DNA of 49,231 nt from Chitinophaga pinensis (GCA_945897885.1 CAMDGU010000017.1:1-49231), one strand, 5' to 3'. Counted from the stretch's first letter, positions 9,074 through 18,371 are shown. The notes: generated by a model not told the origin, from the letters alone. Translations and numbers: made by a program.

Positions 9074-9874
9074 ATGAAAAGCCAGCACTCTGAAGAATTA
9101 AGCATTGCCCTTATACAACCCGATACCCTTTGGGAAAATAAGGAAGATAATTTAACACATTTAACTACCCACATTGATAAATTAAAAGATGAACACCCTG
9201 TTGTAAATATTATTATAATGCCCGAAATGTTTACCACCGGATTTACCATGAATCCAGAACCCTTTGCGGAAACAATGGATGGGGCAACGGTAGAGTGGAT
9301 GCGTGAAATAGCCACCGAGCAAGAGTTAGCCATTTGCGGCAGCATAATAATTCAAGAAAAAGGAAAATTTTATAACCGCTTTATTTTTGTAAAACCAAAT
9401 GGTGGAATAAACTTTTATGATAAAAAACATCTGTTTGGATATGCCGGTGAAAATGAAAAGTACACGGCAGGAAACAAAAATATTACGATTGATTACAAAG
9501 GTTGGAGAATAAACCCTTTTGTTTGTTATGACCTACGTTTCCCTGTATGGTGCCGCAATGTAAATGATGCTGATATTATACTGTATGTCGCTAACTGGCC
9601 CGAAATGCGAGTTGCTCATTGGCAAAAACTTTTGCCTGCCAGAGCTATTGAAAATCAGTGTTTTGTTATAGGTAATAATCGGGTGGGAACAGATTTTAAT
9701 AACTACAAATACACTGGCCAAAGTTGTGCTATAAATCCATTGGGAAATTCAATTGCTAGCATGGGAGACAAGGAAGGTTATGCATTATTTAAACTTGAAA
9801 AATCTGAAATAGAAAGTATTCGAGCAAAAATTCCGTTTTTTAAAGACAGAGACCTATTTCAGTTTATTGATTAA
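9074..9874 (+). CDS. Nitrilase-superfamily omega-amidase (YafV/Nit2-like)
   Basis: A 266-residue carbon-nitrogen hydrolase with the full catalytic triad: Glu51 (MPEMFTTGF), Lys117 (YDKKHLF) and Cys151 (VCYDLRFP). The motif set and length match omega-amidases, which hydrolyse alpha-ketoglutaramate to 2-oxoglutarate and ammonia. The aminotransferase gene directly upstream would make that substrate when it uses glutamine as amino donor, so the two probably work together in a cytosolic methionine/glutamine transamination pathway. The coupling is inferred from family and context. Confidence 0.85.
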   Translation: MKSQHSEELSIALIQPDTLWENKEDNLTHLTTHIDKLKDEHPVVNIIIMPEMFTTGFTMNPEPFAETMDGATVEWMREIATEQELAICGSIIIQEKGKFYNRFIFVKPNGGINFYDKKHLFGYAGENEKYTAGNKNITIDYKGWRINPFVCYDLRFPVWCRNVNDADIILYVANWPEMRVAHWQKLLPARAIENQCFVIGNNRVGTDFNNYKYTGQSCAINPLGNSIASMGDKEGYALFKLEKSEIESIRAKIPFFKDRDLFQFID

Positions 9875-9919
9875 TTCTACTCTAATAAAAAATATATAAA
9901 TTGCACAAAATTTAAAACC

Positions 9920-10417
9920 ATGAAATCAATTTTTAAACTTACCTCTTTAATAGCAATTGCAGCTATATTAAGTCTTACTTGTTGCAAGGATGAAGAAACG
10001 GGGCCAGCACCTGATACTAGAACAAAAACTCAATTAATGATTGCATCGCCATGGAAATGGACTGCCAGTGCTTGTGATGTAGAAATTGATGTGGATGGAA
10101 AAGACGGTGCATCAAAAGACATTTATGGCCAATACCCAGCCTGTTTTAAGGATGATTTATATACCTTCAAAGCTGATTCAACAACAACAGAAGCAAGCAA
10201 TGTAAAGTGCATTACTGAAGCTGCATCTTACAAAAATACATGGATTTTTACTAACGGTGAAAAGAACCTTCAATGGAAAGGTAAGGATTTTAAAACCAGA
10301 CAATATTTGGCGAGGGATTATACAATTCTTGAATTGACTGGTGATAAGCTGGTACTAAAATACAATGAAACAGCAGGAACCACAGTTTATGTTATAACGA
10401 ATACCTACAATCACTAA
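9920..10417 (+). CDS. Lipocalin-like lipoprotein (DUF5004-type)
   Basis: A 165-residue lipoprotein. The signal peptide ends in a lipobox-like LSLTCC, with lipidation expected at Cys21 or Cys22, and an acidic DEE follows. The mature part has a Trp-containing start (SPWKWTA) and alternating beta-strand segments ending in LELTGDKLVLKY, the pattern of small lipocalin-like Bacteroidota lipoproteins. Four cysteines in the mature chain could form disulfides. It is probably membrane-anchored on the periplasmic or outer face. It stands alone, with a terminator directly after it. Function unknown. Confidence 0.65.
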   Translation: MKSIFKLTSLIAIAAILSLTCCKDEETGPAPDTRTKTQLMIASPWKWTASACDVEIDVDGKDGASKDIYGQYPACFKDDLYTFKADSTTTEASNVKCITEAASYKNTWIFTNGEKNLQWKGKDFKTRQYLARDYTILELTGDKLVLKYNETAGTTVYVITNTYNH

Positions 10418-10440
10418 AAAAATATAGAATAAATTAAAAA

Positions 10441-10471
10441 GGCCATTTCAGAATTGAAATGGCCTTTTTTT
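10441..10471 (+). terminator. Rho-independent terminator
   Basis: A perfect 10-bp stem (10441-10450 with 10455-10464, loop gaat) is followed by seven T. It lies 23 bases after the lipoprotein gene's stop. Confidence 0.9.
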
Positions 10472-10540
10472 ATCTAAAAATTAATTCCTTTTGTCATCAA
10501 TATAAACCTTTCAATAAAAAATTGAACCTTTATTTGCACC

Positions 10541-12430
10541 ATGAAATTTCAACCTCTAAAAACTGTTACTTTAAGCCTAAGTTTATTTATGATTGGTATT
10601 AATACCTACGGACAAAAATCCATACCATTAAAAGATTTTTTTAAGAATCCCAAGAAAAGCGGATACCAAATTTCACCTGATGGAAAGTACATTTCCTATT
10701 TAGGACCTTATAAAAAAAGGATGAACATTTTTGTTAAACCTTTAGAGGGTAAAACAGCGAAACGCTTAACCAGCGTAACGGATAGAGATTTAGGGGGATA
10801 CTTCTGGAAATCAGGTTCACGTTTGGTTTATTTAAAGGATAATGGAGGGGATGAAAACTTTCACCTTTACGCTGTAAATGTGGATGGTTCTAATTTAAAG
10901 GATTTAACACCTTTTGATGGCGTAAAAGCTGATTTTGTGGATGTGTTGGAAGACAACGACAACGAAATGTTAATCCAGCTTAACAAAGACAATCGCGAAA
11001 TATTTGATGTTTACCGATTGAATATAAATACCGGAGAGATGACCAAAATTGCTCAAAATCCCGGTAATATTACCGGTTGGGTAACTGACCACGATGGCAA
11101 ATTGAGAATTGCTATTACTACGGACGGTACTAATTCCAGTATGCTTTACCGTGAAACAGAAGCAGATGATTTTAAAATTGTTATTACCACTGACTTTAAG
11201 GAATCCGTAAATCCATTATTCTTTGATTTTGATAACAAAAACCTTTTTGCAAGCTCAAATATTGGAAGGGATAAATTGGCCATTGTTAAAATGGATCCTG
11301 CTACCGGTAAAGAAATTACAAACCTTTTTGAACACCCGGATGTGGATGCAGGAAATTTATCCTACTCGAGAAAACGTAAAGTTTTAACTGCCATAACATT
11401 TACAACATGGAAAAAACAACGTAAATTTTTGGATGGTTCTACCTCGGATATGTTTAGCAACCTTGAGAAATTACTTCCTGGTTATGAAATAGCCATCACC
11501 TCCTATACCAAAGATGAAAACACCTTTATAGTAAGAACTTACAGCGACAAAACTTTGGGAGGTTACTATATTTATACCTTATCAACTAATAACATTACTT
11601 CAATTGGTGAAGTTAGCCCATGGCTTAAGGAAGACCAAATGGCTGACATGAAACCAATAACTTTTGTAACAAGAGATGGCCAAATTCTTAACGGATATTT
11701 AACCTTACCAAAGGGTAAAGACCCTAAAAACTTACCGGTTGTTATAAATCCGCATGGTGGCCCTTGGGCAAGAGATAACTGGGGTTTCAATCCAGAAGTT
11801 CAGTTTTTGGCAAACAGAGGGTATGCGGTGTTACAAATTAATTTTAGAGGCTCTACGGGTTATGGTCGTCAGTTTTGGGAAATGTCGTTTAAACAATGGG
11901 GCTTAACCATGCAAGATGATATTACCGATGGGGTAAACTATTTGATAAAAGAAGGAATAGCCGACCCAAAACGTGTAGCCATTTATGGTGCCAGCTATGG
12001 CGGATATGCTACACTTGCGGGTATTACTTATACTCCCGATTTATATGCCGCTGCTGTTGACTATGTTGGTGTTTCAAATCTTTTATCCTTTATGAATACC
12101 ATTCCTCCTTACTGGAAGCCTTATTTATCAATGATGTATGAAATGGTCGGAAATCCAATTGCTGATAAAGATTTATTGGTAGCTGCATCCCCTGTGTTTC
12201 ATGCTGATAAAATTAAAACGCCTTTGTTTGTGGCTCAGGGGGCTAAAGACCCTCGAGTAAATATCAACGAAAGCAATCAAATTGTAGAAGCTTTAAAAAA
12301 ACGTGGAGTAGCGGTGGAATATATGGTTAAAGAAAATGAAGGACATGGTTTTAGCAACGAAGAAAACCAGTTTGATTTTTATAAAGCCATGGAAAAATTC
12401 CTAAAGAAACATTTAGAAGTTAAAAATTAG
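10541..12430 (+). CDS. Exported S9-family prolyl oligopeptidase/dipeptidyl peptidase
   Basis: A 629-residue serine peptidase with an N-terminal signal sequence (cleavage near NTYGQ). Residues about 35-370 form a beta-propeller with repeated YLKDNGG- and DHDGKL-like strands. From about 385 an alpha/beta hydrolase domain follows, with HGGP (oxyanion region), nucleophile Ser485 in GASYGGYA, Asp570 in AKDPRVN and His602 in EGHGF: a complete triad. Such enzymes release dipeptides or cleave oligopeptides in the periplasm. The gene has its own upstream region after a strong terminator. Confidence 0.9.
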   Translation: MKFQPLKTVTLSLSLFMIGINTYGQKSIPLKDFFKNPKKSGYQISPDGKYISYLGPYKKRMNIFVKPLEGKTAKRLTSVTDRDLGGYFWKSGSRLVYLKDNGGDENFHLYAVNVDGSNLKDLTPFDGVKADFVDVLEDNDNEMLIQLNKDNREIFDVYRLNINTGEMTKIAQNPGNITGWVTDHDGKLRIAITTDGTNSSMLYRETEADDFKIVITTDFKESVNPLFFDFDNKNLFASSNIGRDKLAIVKMDPATGKEITNLFEHPDVDAGNLSYSRKRKVLTAITFTTWKKQRKFLDGSTSDMFSNLEKLLPGYEIAITSYTKDENTFIVRTYSDKTLGGYYIYTLSTNNITSIGEVSPWLKEDQMADMKPITFVTRDGQILNGYLTLPKGKDPKNLPVVINPHGGPWARDNWGFNPEVQFLANRGYAVLQINFRGSTGYGRQFWEMSFKQWGLTMQDDITDGVNYLIKEGIADPKRVAIYGASYGGYATLAGITYTPDLYAAAVDYVGVSNLLSFMNTIPPYWKPYLSMMYEMVGNPIADKDLLVAASPVFHADKIKTPLFVAQGAKDPRVNINESNQIVEALKKRGVAVEYMVKENEGHGFSNEENQFDFYKAMEKFLKKHLEVKN

Positions 12431-12514
12431 TTGATTTAAACTGTGTCAATAACAAAATACATATTTTTGGCTGATTTGAATCCTTTATTGCTGAAAATTA
12501 GAACTTAAAAAAAA

Positions 12515-13930
12515 ATGGTTAGATTAACAGGTCTCTTATTAATTTCATTAGGCTGGCAGTTTAGTCAGGCTCAGTCGGATTGGACGCTACAACGTGCTAT
12601 TGACCATGCATTGCAAAATAATATTACCATTAAGCAAGGGCAATTAACAGTAGCCAATAATAAATTAAATTATATTCAAAGTAAGGAGGCCTTATTACCA
12701 AGCGTTTCGGGTTTTGCCAATCACAATTTCAGCTTTGGTAGAAACATTAATCCAGTAAACAATAGTTACGTTCAACAAAATGTTCAAAGCAGTCAGTTCG
12801 GTATTAGCAGTCAGGTAGTATTGTTTAATGGATTACAAAATACAAACAACATCAAACTGAATAAATTAAATTCAGAAGTAAGTGCCAAAGATTTAGAAGT
12901 AATAAGCAATACTATTTCCTTACAAATAGCAACTCAATTTTTACAAATACTCTTTAATAGCGAAACTGTAAAAACGTATGAGATGGCTATTACTTCGACC
13001 GAAAAGCAGCTTGAAAGAGCCAATATTCTTTTTCAGGCCGGAAATACTAACCAAAGCTCTGTATTTGAGATGCAGGCCAAATTGGCTTCGGATAAGTTAA
13101 ACCTTGTAACGGCCCAAAATAACCATCGTTTGTCGTTGGTATCCTTAGCTAATTTATTGCAGGTTCCTTTTGATGAAACTTTTAAAATAGAAAGCCCACA
13201 GGTAGGCATTCCTGAAGAAGTAATACTGGAAGGAACGGCAAGTATTTATGACAAAGCCAGTAAGATAATGCCTGAAGTAGAACTCTCTATTTTGAGATAT
13301 AAGGCCTCGTTAATGCAACAAACTATTTCCAAAGGAAATTATTCTCCAACCTTAAGCTTAAATGCCAATGTTAGCACCTTATTTTCTGATAATTTTAAGG
13401 ATGTTATAAACCCATATACCACCATTGTTCCCATAGGCTATGTACAAACGACCAATGATGTTGTTTTGTCGCAAGGCTTTGGATATTATGGCACAAAAAC
13501 TCGCCCGTTTTCTAATCAGGTGAATGATAACCTTGGAAAATCAATTGGATTTAGTTTAAATGTTCCTATATACAGCAATGGTCGTACACGAACTTCAGTA
13601 AAGCAGGCAGAACTGGCAACCGAACAACAAAAGCTAAACATGCTGAAAACTCAAAACGAGCTTTACACATCGGTAGCCACAGCATTAGCCAATTATACAG
13701 GAGCTAAAGCAAAATTTAACGCTCTTACTGAAGCCTTAAATTCGCAAAAGAAAAACTATGAATTTAATAAAGTAAGGTTTGATGCAGGGGCTTTATCTTC
13801 CATGGATTTGGTTATTTCACAAACCAATTATGAAACAGCAGAAGCCAATTTGTTGCAGGGTAAATACGACCTTGTGTTCAGAAAAGTGCTTCTTGATTTT
13901 TACCGTGGTAAGCCGTTGGTTTTAAAATAA
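12515..13930 (+). CDS. TolC-family outer membrane efflux protein
   Basis: The 471-residue protein starts with a signal peptide (cleavage near FSQAQS) and the typical TolC opening DWTLQRAIDHALQNN. It has two long alpha-helical hairpin regions (about 85-230 and 350-450) rich in Gln/Asn/Ala, separated by beta segments such as GFSLNVPIYSNGRTR. Two repeats of this kind build the trimeric outer membrane channel and periplasmic tunnel. A periplasmic adaptor gene follows 78 bases downstream, so this is the exit duct of a tripartite pump. No inner-membrane transporter is present in this cluster. Confidence 0.9.
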   Translation: MVRLTGLLLISLGWQFSQAQSDWTLQRAIDHALQNNITIKQGQLTVANNKLNYIQSKEALLPSVSGFANHNFSFGRNINPVNNSYVQQNVQSSQFGISSQVVLFNGLQNTNNIKLNKLNSEVSAKDLEVISNTISLQIATQFLQILFNSETVKTYEMAITSTEKQLERANILFQAGNTNQSSVFEMQAKLASDKLNLVTAQNNHRLSLVSLANLLQVPFDETFKIESPQVGIPEEVILEGTASIYDKASKIMPEVELSILRYKASLMQQTISKGNYSPTLSLNANVSTLFSDNFKDVINPYTTIVPIGYVQTTNDVVLSQGFGYYGTKTRPFSNQVNDNLGKSIGFSLNVPIYSNGRTRTSVKQAELATEQQKLNMLKTQNELYTSVATALANYTGAKAKFNALTEALNSQKKNYEFNKVRFDAGALSSMDLVISQTNYETAEANLLQGKYDLVFRKVLLDFYRGKPLVLK

Positions 13931-14008
13931 AAAATATTAAATATTCCTCCTTCGTCGGAATGATAAAAAATAAAATATCAAAATTTTAATTTAGCAATTA
14001 ATTTCTCA

Positions 14009-15295
14009 ATGAAAAAAAGAATAATTATTATAGGAAGCATCATATTGGTGGTAGTGGCTTTACTTTTAGTGTTTAGAGGCAAAGGCCGCAAGGAACTAAA
14101 TGTATCGGTTGATGAAGCTGCCATGCGTTCTATAATTCAAACGGTAACTGCCACCGGTAAGGTACAGCCCGAAATTGAATTGGCCATTAGCCCAGATGTG
14201 TCTGGAGAAATTACGGATATTTTTGTTCAGGAAGGTGATACTGTAAAAGAAGGGCAAATGCTTTTAAAAATTAAACCGGATTTATACGTTTCATCTGTTG
14301 ATAGAGCAAATGCGGGTGTAAGCAGCGCCCAATCCGGCAAAAAATTGGATTTGGTAATGTTAACCCAAGCCAAATCGCGATTGGCTGAAACCACTGCAAA
14401 TTACAAGCGTTCAAAAGATCTTTTTGAGAAAAAAGCGATAAGCAAATCTGAATTTGAAAAAGTCGAATCGGCCTACCAGATAGCACTCGCCGATGTGGAA
14501 TCGGCCAATGAAAAAATAGCCTCATCCAACTACACCATTGATAATGCCCAGGCCAATCTTCGTGAAGCCAAACAAAATCTTGCCCGAACTATTATTTATG
14601 CTCCTACCGATGGAACGGTATCAAAAATAAATAACAAACGTGGCGAACGGGTGGTAGGAACTGCCCAAATGCAGGGAACCGAAATAATGCGAATTTCTAA
14701 TTTTACCAATGTGGAAGTGCGGGTAGATGTGAACGAAAATGATATTTTAAAAATTAAAAAAGGCGACTCGGCTTTAATAGAAGTAGATGCCTATGGCGAC
14801 AGAAAATTTAAAGGCATTGTAACCCAAATAGCCAAAGCGTCCAACAAATCAGCAGCAGCTATGAGTACCGATGCCGTAACTACTTTTGAGGTAAAAATAC
14901 GAATGCTTAAAATATCGTATCAGGATTTGATGGTAAATAATACCATTCCTTTTTTGCCAGGGCTATCGGCTAATGTAGATATACAAACCAACCGTGGTGA
15001 TGGGTTGATTAGCTTACCCATTGAAAGTGTTACTACCCGAACCGGTAAAAGCAAAGGTGGCAAAACCAAAGATGAAAAAGAAGAAATAGTATTTGTGGTA
15101 GATAAAGGAAAAGCGGTTCAACGTAAGGTGGTAACCGGCATACAAGACAATATGTACATTGAAATTAAATCGGGAATTAAACTTAAGGAAAAGGTAATAA
15201 CAGGGCCTTACGACATTTTATCAACCACCCTTGACAGCGGCCGAAAAGTGAAAGTGGTAGCTAAAGAAGATTTATTTGAACCGGAGAAAAAATAG
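14009..15295 (+). CDS. HlyD/MacA-like periplasmic adaptor (membrane fusion protein)
   Basis: The 428-residue protein has one N-terminal membrane anchor (about 4-22), then a lipoyl/barrel half (GEITDIFVQEGDTVKEGQ), a long coiled-coil hairpin (about 95-190), the second lipoyl half (ARTIIYAPTDGTVSK), a beta-barrel and a membrane-proximal domain. This order is typical of MacA-type adaptors linking an inner-membrane transporter to TolC. The TolC gene precedes it. In related clusters macB-type ABC genes usually follow, but here a HicAB toxin-antitoxin module starts 79 bases downstream, so the transporter must be encoded elsewhere or has been lost. Confidence 0.88.
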   Translation: MKKRIIIIGSIILVVVALLLVFRGKGRKELNVSVDEAAMRSIIQTVTATGKVQPEIELAISPDVSGEITDIFVQEGDTVKEGQMLLKIKPDLYVSSVDRANAGVSSAQSGKKLDLVMLTQAKSRLAETTANYKRSKDLFEKKAISKSEFEKVESAYQIALADVESANEKIASSNYTIDNAQANLREAKQNLARTIIYAPTDGTVSKINNKRGERVVGTAQMQGTEIMRISNFTNVEVRVDVNENDILKIKKGDSALIEVDAYGDRKFKGIVTQIAKASNKSAAAMSTDAVTTFEVKIRMLKISYQDLMVNNTIPFLPGLSANVDIQTNRGDGLISLPIESVTTRTGKSKGGKTKDEKEEIVFVVDKGKAVQRKVVTGIQDNMYIEIKSGIKLKEKVITGPYDILSTTLDSGRKVKVVAKEDLFEPEKK

Positions 15296-15357
15296 ACTAT
15301 TAGTAAAACTGATTAATAGATTAGAAATGTATTTCCAAAATCCAAACCCTTATTCAA

Positions 15358-15365
15358 TATATTTG
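15358..15365 (+). promoter_or_regulatory. Candidate Bacteroidota -7 box before hicA
   Basis: TATATTTG matches the Bacteroidota -7 consensus TAnnTTTG and lies 9 bases before the hicA ATG. No convincing TTG -33 element is seen. If real, the 5' leader would be very short. Confidence 0.45.
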
Positions 15366-15374
15366 TAATAAGAA

Positions 15375-15563
15375 ATGAAAGTTGGTGAATTAATAAAACT
15401 TTTAGAATCAGATGGATGGTATTTATCAAGACAAAAAGGGAGTCATAAGCAATTCAAACATCAAATAAAAAAAGGCTTAGTAACCGTTTCAGGCCATAAA
15501 CTTTCTGATGAAATAAAAACAGGAACACTCAATAGTATATTAAAACAAGCAGAATTGAAATGA
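15375..15563 (+). CDS. hicA: HicA mRNA interferase toxin
   Basis: A 62-residue protein with the HicA dsRBD-like layout: GELIKLLESDGWYLSRQKGSH, then QFKH, and a C-terminal TGTLNSILKQAEL helix. His24 in GSHKQF is the expected catalytic residue. The usual proline/histidine stretch before the last helix is replaced by SGHKLSDEI, a common variant. HicA degrades mRNA when freed from HicB. The gene overlaps hicB by 4 bases (ATGA), so the two are translationally coupled. No damage is seen, so the module looks functional. Confidence 0.88.
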   Translation: MKVGELIKLLESDGWYLSRQKGSHKQFKHQIKKGLVTVSGHKLSDEIKTGTLNSILKQAELK

Positions 15564-15772
15564 AAAGATACTTGGTAATTTTTGAAAAAACATCAACCGG
15601 CTATTCAGCCTATGTGCCTGATTTACAAGGATGCATTGCTACAGGTAGAACTAAAGCAACAACTGAAAAACAAATTTTTGAAGCTATTAAATTTCATATT
15701 GAGGGGCTTGAGGAAGAAGGATTACCTATTCCTGTTTCGGTTTCAGAGTCAGAGTTTTTGGTATTTGCGTAA
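15560..15772 (+). CDS. hicB: HicB antitoxin
   Basis: A 70-residue HicB-type protein with the partial RNase-H-like fold: RYLVIFEKTSTGYSAYVPDLQGC, then a helix with FEAIKFHIEGLEEEG and the closing PIPVSVSESE strand. It has no obvious added DNA-binding domain at this length. It overlaps the upstream hicA by 4 bases and would neutralise it. Confidence 0.88.
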   Translation: MKRYLVIFEKTSTGYSAYVPDLQGCIATGRTKATTEKQIFEAIKFHIEGLEEEGLPIPVSVSESEFLVFA

Positions 15773-15787
15773 TTGTTTAATAAAAAA

Positions 15788-16237
15788 ATGCAAAGTTTAT
15801 TTGATACAAAAACCAACGAGGAGATAATTAACCGTATAAACGCACTTATGGTAGATAGCAAAAATGAATGGGGAAAAATGAATGTTTCTCAAATGCTGAG
15901 ACATTCGCAACAGCCCTTATTGGTGGCCTTTGGTGATAAAAAACTAAAACGAGGATTGATGGGGATTCTGTTTGGCAACATGGCTAAAAAAGCATTCTTA
16001 AAACCCGGAGACTTTAAAAAAAACCTACCAACCGACCCTAGTTTTTTGGTAAAAGACCAAAAAGAATTTGAGGAAGAAAAACAAAAACTTATTGAACTGG
16101 TAAAACGATTTGCAGCTTCAGGCCCAGGCGGTATTAGCAAAGACCCACATCCTTTTTTTGGGAAACTAACTGTGGACGAATGGGATACCTTGCAAATAAA
16201 ACACTTGGACCACCACTTGAGGCAGTTTGGGGTTTAG
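15788..16237 (+). CDS. DUF1569 (DinB-like fold) protein
   Basis: A 149-residue protein starting at ATG 15788; an in-frame TTG at 15773 directly after the hicB stop is possible but less likely. The sequence fits DUF1569: an N-terminal MQSLFDTKTNEEIINRIN, the W-G-KMNVSQMLRHSQ region with a putative metal-binding His, HPFFGKLTVDEWD, and the C-terminal KHLDHHLRQFG with further histidines. This is a DinB/YfiT-like four-helix bundle with a presumed metal site. The cellular role is unknown. A terminator follows. Confidence 0.8.
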   Translation: MQSLFDTKTNEEIINRINALMVDSKNEWGKMNVSQMLRHSQQPLLVAFGDKKLKRGLMGILFGNMAKKAFLKPGDFKKNLPTDPSFLVKDQKEFEEEKQKLIELVKRFAASGPGGISKDPHPFFGKLTVDEWDTLQIKHLDHHLRQFGV

Positions 16238-16247
16238 ATAAAAAAAA

Positions 16248-16279
16248 AGAGCCGCGATAGTGAATATCGCGGCTCTTTT
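16248..16279. terminator. Bidirectional rho-independent terminator
   Basis: A perfect 12-bp stem (16248-16259 with 16265-16276, loop gtgaa) has an A run on the left and T on the right. It sits between convergent genes ending at 16237 and 16297. Confidence 0.9.
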
Positions 16280-16296
16280 GGTTATTGGCATTTTGT

Positions 16297-17118
16297 TTAC
16301 TTTATTTCAACCTTTTGGGTAGCTTGCGTGCCATTATCAAAAAACATAGTTACAAAATACAATCCTGATTTAAGACTTTCTACATTTAATTCATCCTCCC
16401 CTATATTAGCCATTACAAGCCTTCCTGTATAATCAAACAACTGAATTTTCTTAGGTTTTAAAAATGATTCATACTTAAATTTTAAAATATCAGAAGCAGG
16501 GTTAGGATATACTTCAAATGTAGATTTTGAAATTTGGTTAGTTGAAGCATAAACCCCACTTAAAAAAATCTCATCAATTACTGCCATCTTATTAAATGAA
16601 TCATAAGGATGCATAGGATTGTAATGGAATGTTATTGTCATGCTATCCACCTTCTGCCATAAGGTGTCATTTTTATCTGGCAATTGATCAGATGATCCTA
16701 TAATATTTGTGGCATCTTTATAACAATAAATTGGGGCAATAAAATAGTGAATTGATTTTTTATTTTTATCAAACAGATTATAGCTGTAAGTGAAGTAATC
16801 ACCTAAACTGTCATTTGAGAAAAAAGAGAACCTAAAATGAATGTCATTTGAAGGAATTGCTTTAAAAGTCTTTGATAAATTAAATCCGTAATTCCAGTTA
16901 AATGTAGTATCATAGAAAATGAAAAATGAATCCTTTGTGTTTTTATAAAAGGTTTTACCATTCCAGGAAAAATGATTGGTGTGAACCATCACTCCATTAT
17001 TTTTTATTTTCCATCCTTTTATAGATTGTTTGGTGTCAAAGTTTTCTAGAATGAACTTTTGACCCAATGAATTAAAATTGAGAAGTGTAAGAATTGCTAA
17101 TATTAAACTGTTTTTCAT
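16297..17118 (-). CDS. Secreted protein with type A T9SS sorting domain
   Basis: A 273-residue exported protein with a signal peptide (cleavage near FNSLGQ). A beta-rich body of about 170 residues shows no domain I recognise. From about residue 205 there is a typical T9SS type A C-terminal domain: VYPNPASDILKFKYES, KKIQLFDYTGRLV, LKSGLYFVTM and a final KVEIK. The protein should be exported by the type IX system and either released or anchored to the surface. It stands alone between a convergent terminator and a two-gene unit upstream. Confidence 0.85.
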   Translation of the reverse strand: MKNSLILAILTLLNFNSLGQKFILENFDTKQSIKGWKIKNNGVMVHTNHFSWNGKTFYKNTKDSFFIFYDTTFNWNYGFNLSKTFKAIPSNDIHFRFSFFSNDSLGDYFTYSYNLFDKNKKSIHYFIAPIYCYKDATNIIGSSDQLPDKNDTLWQKVDSMTITFHYNPMHPYDSFNKMAVIDEIFLSGVYASTNQISKSTFEVYPNPASDILKFKYESFLKPKKIQLFDYTGRLVMANIGEDELNVESLKSGLYFVTMFFDNGTQATQKVEIK

Positions 17119-17148
17119 AATTTTATAAACGTGATAGTACTAGTTAAA

Positions 17149-17622
17149 TTATATCAACTCCTCCACTTCCTTCTGATAATCAAACTGCAAATCTTCGTGC
17201 AGTTTTTCGATAGCTTTATTAATTTTTATTAGTTGTTGGTCATATAGATTAGTGAGCAAGGTATTGCTGGTATTGGCATATCCTGCGGTTTTCATTTTCA
17301 GGCTAAAGTAAATTAACAGTTCCACCTCTGTTTGTTTTATCCCTGAAAATTTGATGTATTTAGTAACCGACTTTAAAATTTTGCGCAGCGATTTTTTAAC
17401 GATATACAGATTGCCTTTGGGCATGGTTTCAAATTGTTCGTCTATCGTTTCTTTTACTTTTTCAACAAAAGCAGCTTCATCATGGGCTTCAAAAAGAAGG
17501 TAACTCAGCAATTCTTTATTTTCCCGTTTATAGCGCGATAGCCGCAAACATAATTCGGCCAATTGCTCAGGCAGTAAAAAATTTAACTCTTTTTTTATGT
17601 CGTTTAACTTGGGGGAAAGCAT
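17149..17622 (-). CDS. Hypothetical alpha-helical protein (possibly DUF6155-like)
   Basis: A 157-residue soluble, highly charged, largely helical protein with no signal peptide or membrane segment. Lys/Glu/Leu-rich helices include SLRKILKSVTKYIKFSG. I do not recognise it with confidence; the layout recalls DUF6155. Its ATG (17620-17622) overlaps the stop of the upstream membrane-protein gene (TAATG), so the two are translationally coupled. Confidence 0.6.
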   Translation of the reverse strand: MLSPKLNDIKKELNFLLPEQLAELCLRLSRYKRENKELLSYLLFEAHDEAAFVEKVKETIDEQFETMPKGNLYIVKKSLRKILKSVTKYIKFSGIKQTEVELLIYFSLKMKTAGYANTSNTLLTNLYDQQLIKINKAIEKLHEDLQFDYQKEVEELI

Positions 17623-18293
17623 TAAAAACGGATTTTTAATTTATGAAAACGGTGATAATCATTTAAGTGAACCATCATATACCACACCACCACACTTATC
17701 AAAGCTGCAAAAAAACACCAAACGGAAATTACAAACTGTGAATAAATTAATTTGGCAGCCAAAAAGGAAATAAGCGTAACCGTGCTAACCACCCACATTC
17801 GGTTAATACTGGAGAAAAAAGGTGTGAAAATAATAGCCAATAAATACATGGCCACTCCAATACTTGCAAGACCTGAAGGGTAATTAAGGGTATAATCAAT
17901 ATGGTGTTCTCTTATTTGAGCGTTTACAGGATAATTGGCTAAACAATAGCCTAAATAAATAGAAACTAAAATGCCCATTGCACCAAACACATAGAGCAGC
18001 TTTCGTCTTGTATTTTTCTTTTCCATTAATAAAATGGATAATGGCACCCAAAAAGGCCAAATGACCTGGGCAAAGGTTATAAATACATATACAAAAAACG
18101 ATTTAAGATGGGCATATTCAGGATTGCTGAGAGCCAGCCATAGCATACCTTCACAAAATTGTTGTATTCCAAAAATTAATGGAATACCTGCAAACATAAA
18201 TTGGGAGGAGGAATCTGCTTTTTTTAAAGTAATTACCCCTACCGTAGAAAGGGCTACACTTGCCGTAAAACTTGCTGTTGCTGAAAAACACAT
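17622..18293 (-). CDS. DUF6629-type integral membrane protein
   Basis: A 223-residue protein starting MCFSATASFTASVAL, with about seven hydrophobic segments and short loops. The conserved opening and the IPLIFGIQQFCEGMLWLAL segment fit the DUF6629 family of small inner-membrane proteins. No catalytic motif is visible and the function is unknown. It is the first gene of a two-gene unit with the helical hypothetical protein. Confidence 0.7.
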   Translation of the reverse strand: MCFSATASFTASVALSTVGVITLKKADSSSQFMFAGIPLIFGIQQFCEGMLWLALSNPEYAHLKSFFVYVFITFAQVIWPFWVPLSILLMEKKNTRRKLLYVFGAMGILVSIYLGYCLANYPVNAQIREHHIDYTLNYPSGLASIGVAMYLLAIIFTPFFSSINRMWVVSTVTLISFLAAKLIYSQFVISVWCFFAALISVVVWYMMVHLNDYHRFHKLKIRF

Positions 18294-18371
18294 ATTCTAT
18301 TAATTCGGGTAAAAGTACTCTTTTGTTATGGGTTAATATTTTTTGTTTTCTTGGTCTCACATAAAGGGCTA

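Noticed and set aside
15773-15787. TTG start for the DUF1569 gene directly after the hicB stop
   Set aside because: The ATG at 15788 gives the normal family start and a better initiation codon, though coupling to hicB cannot be excluded.
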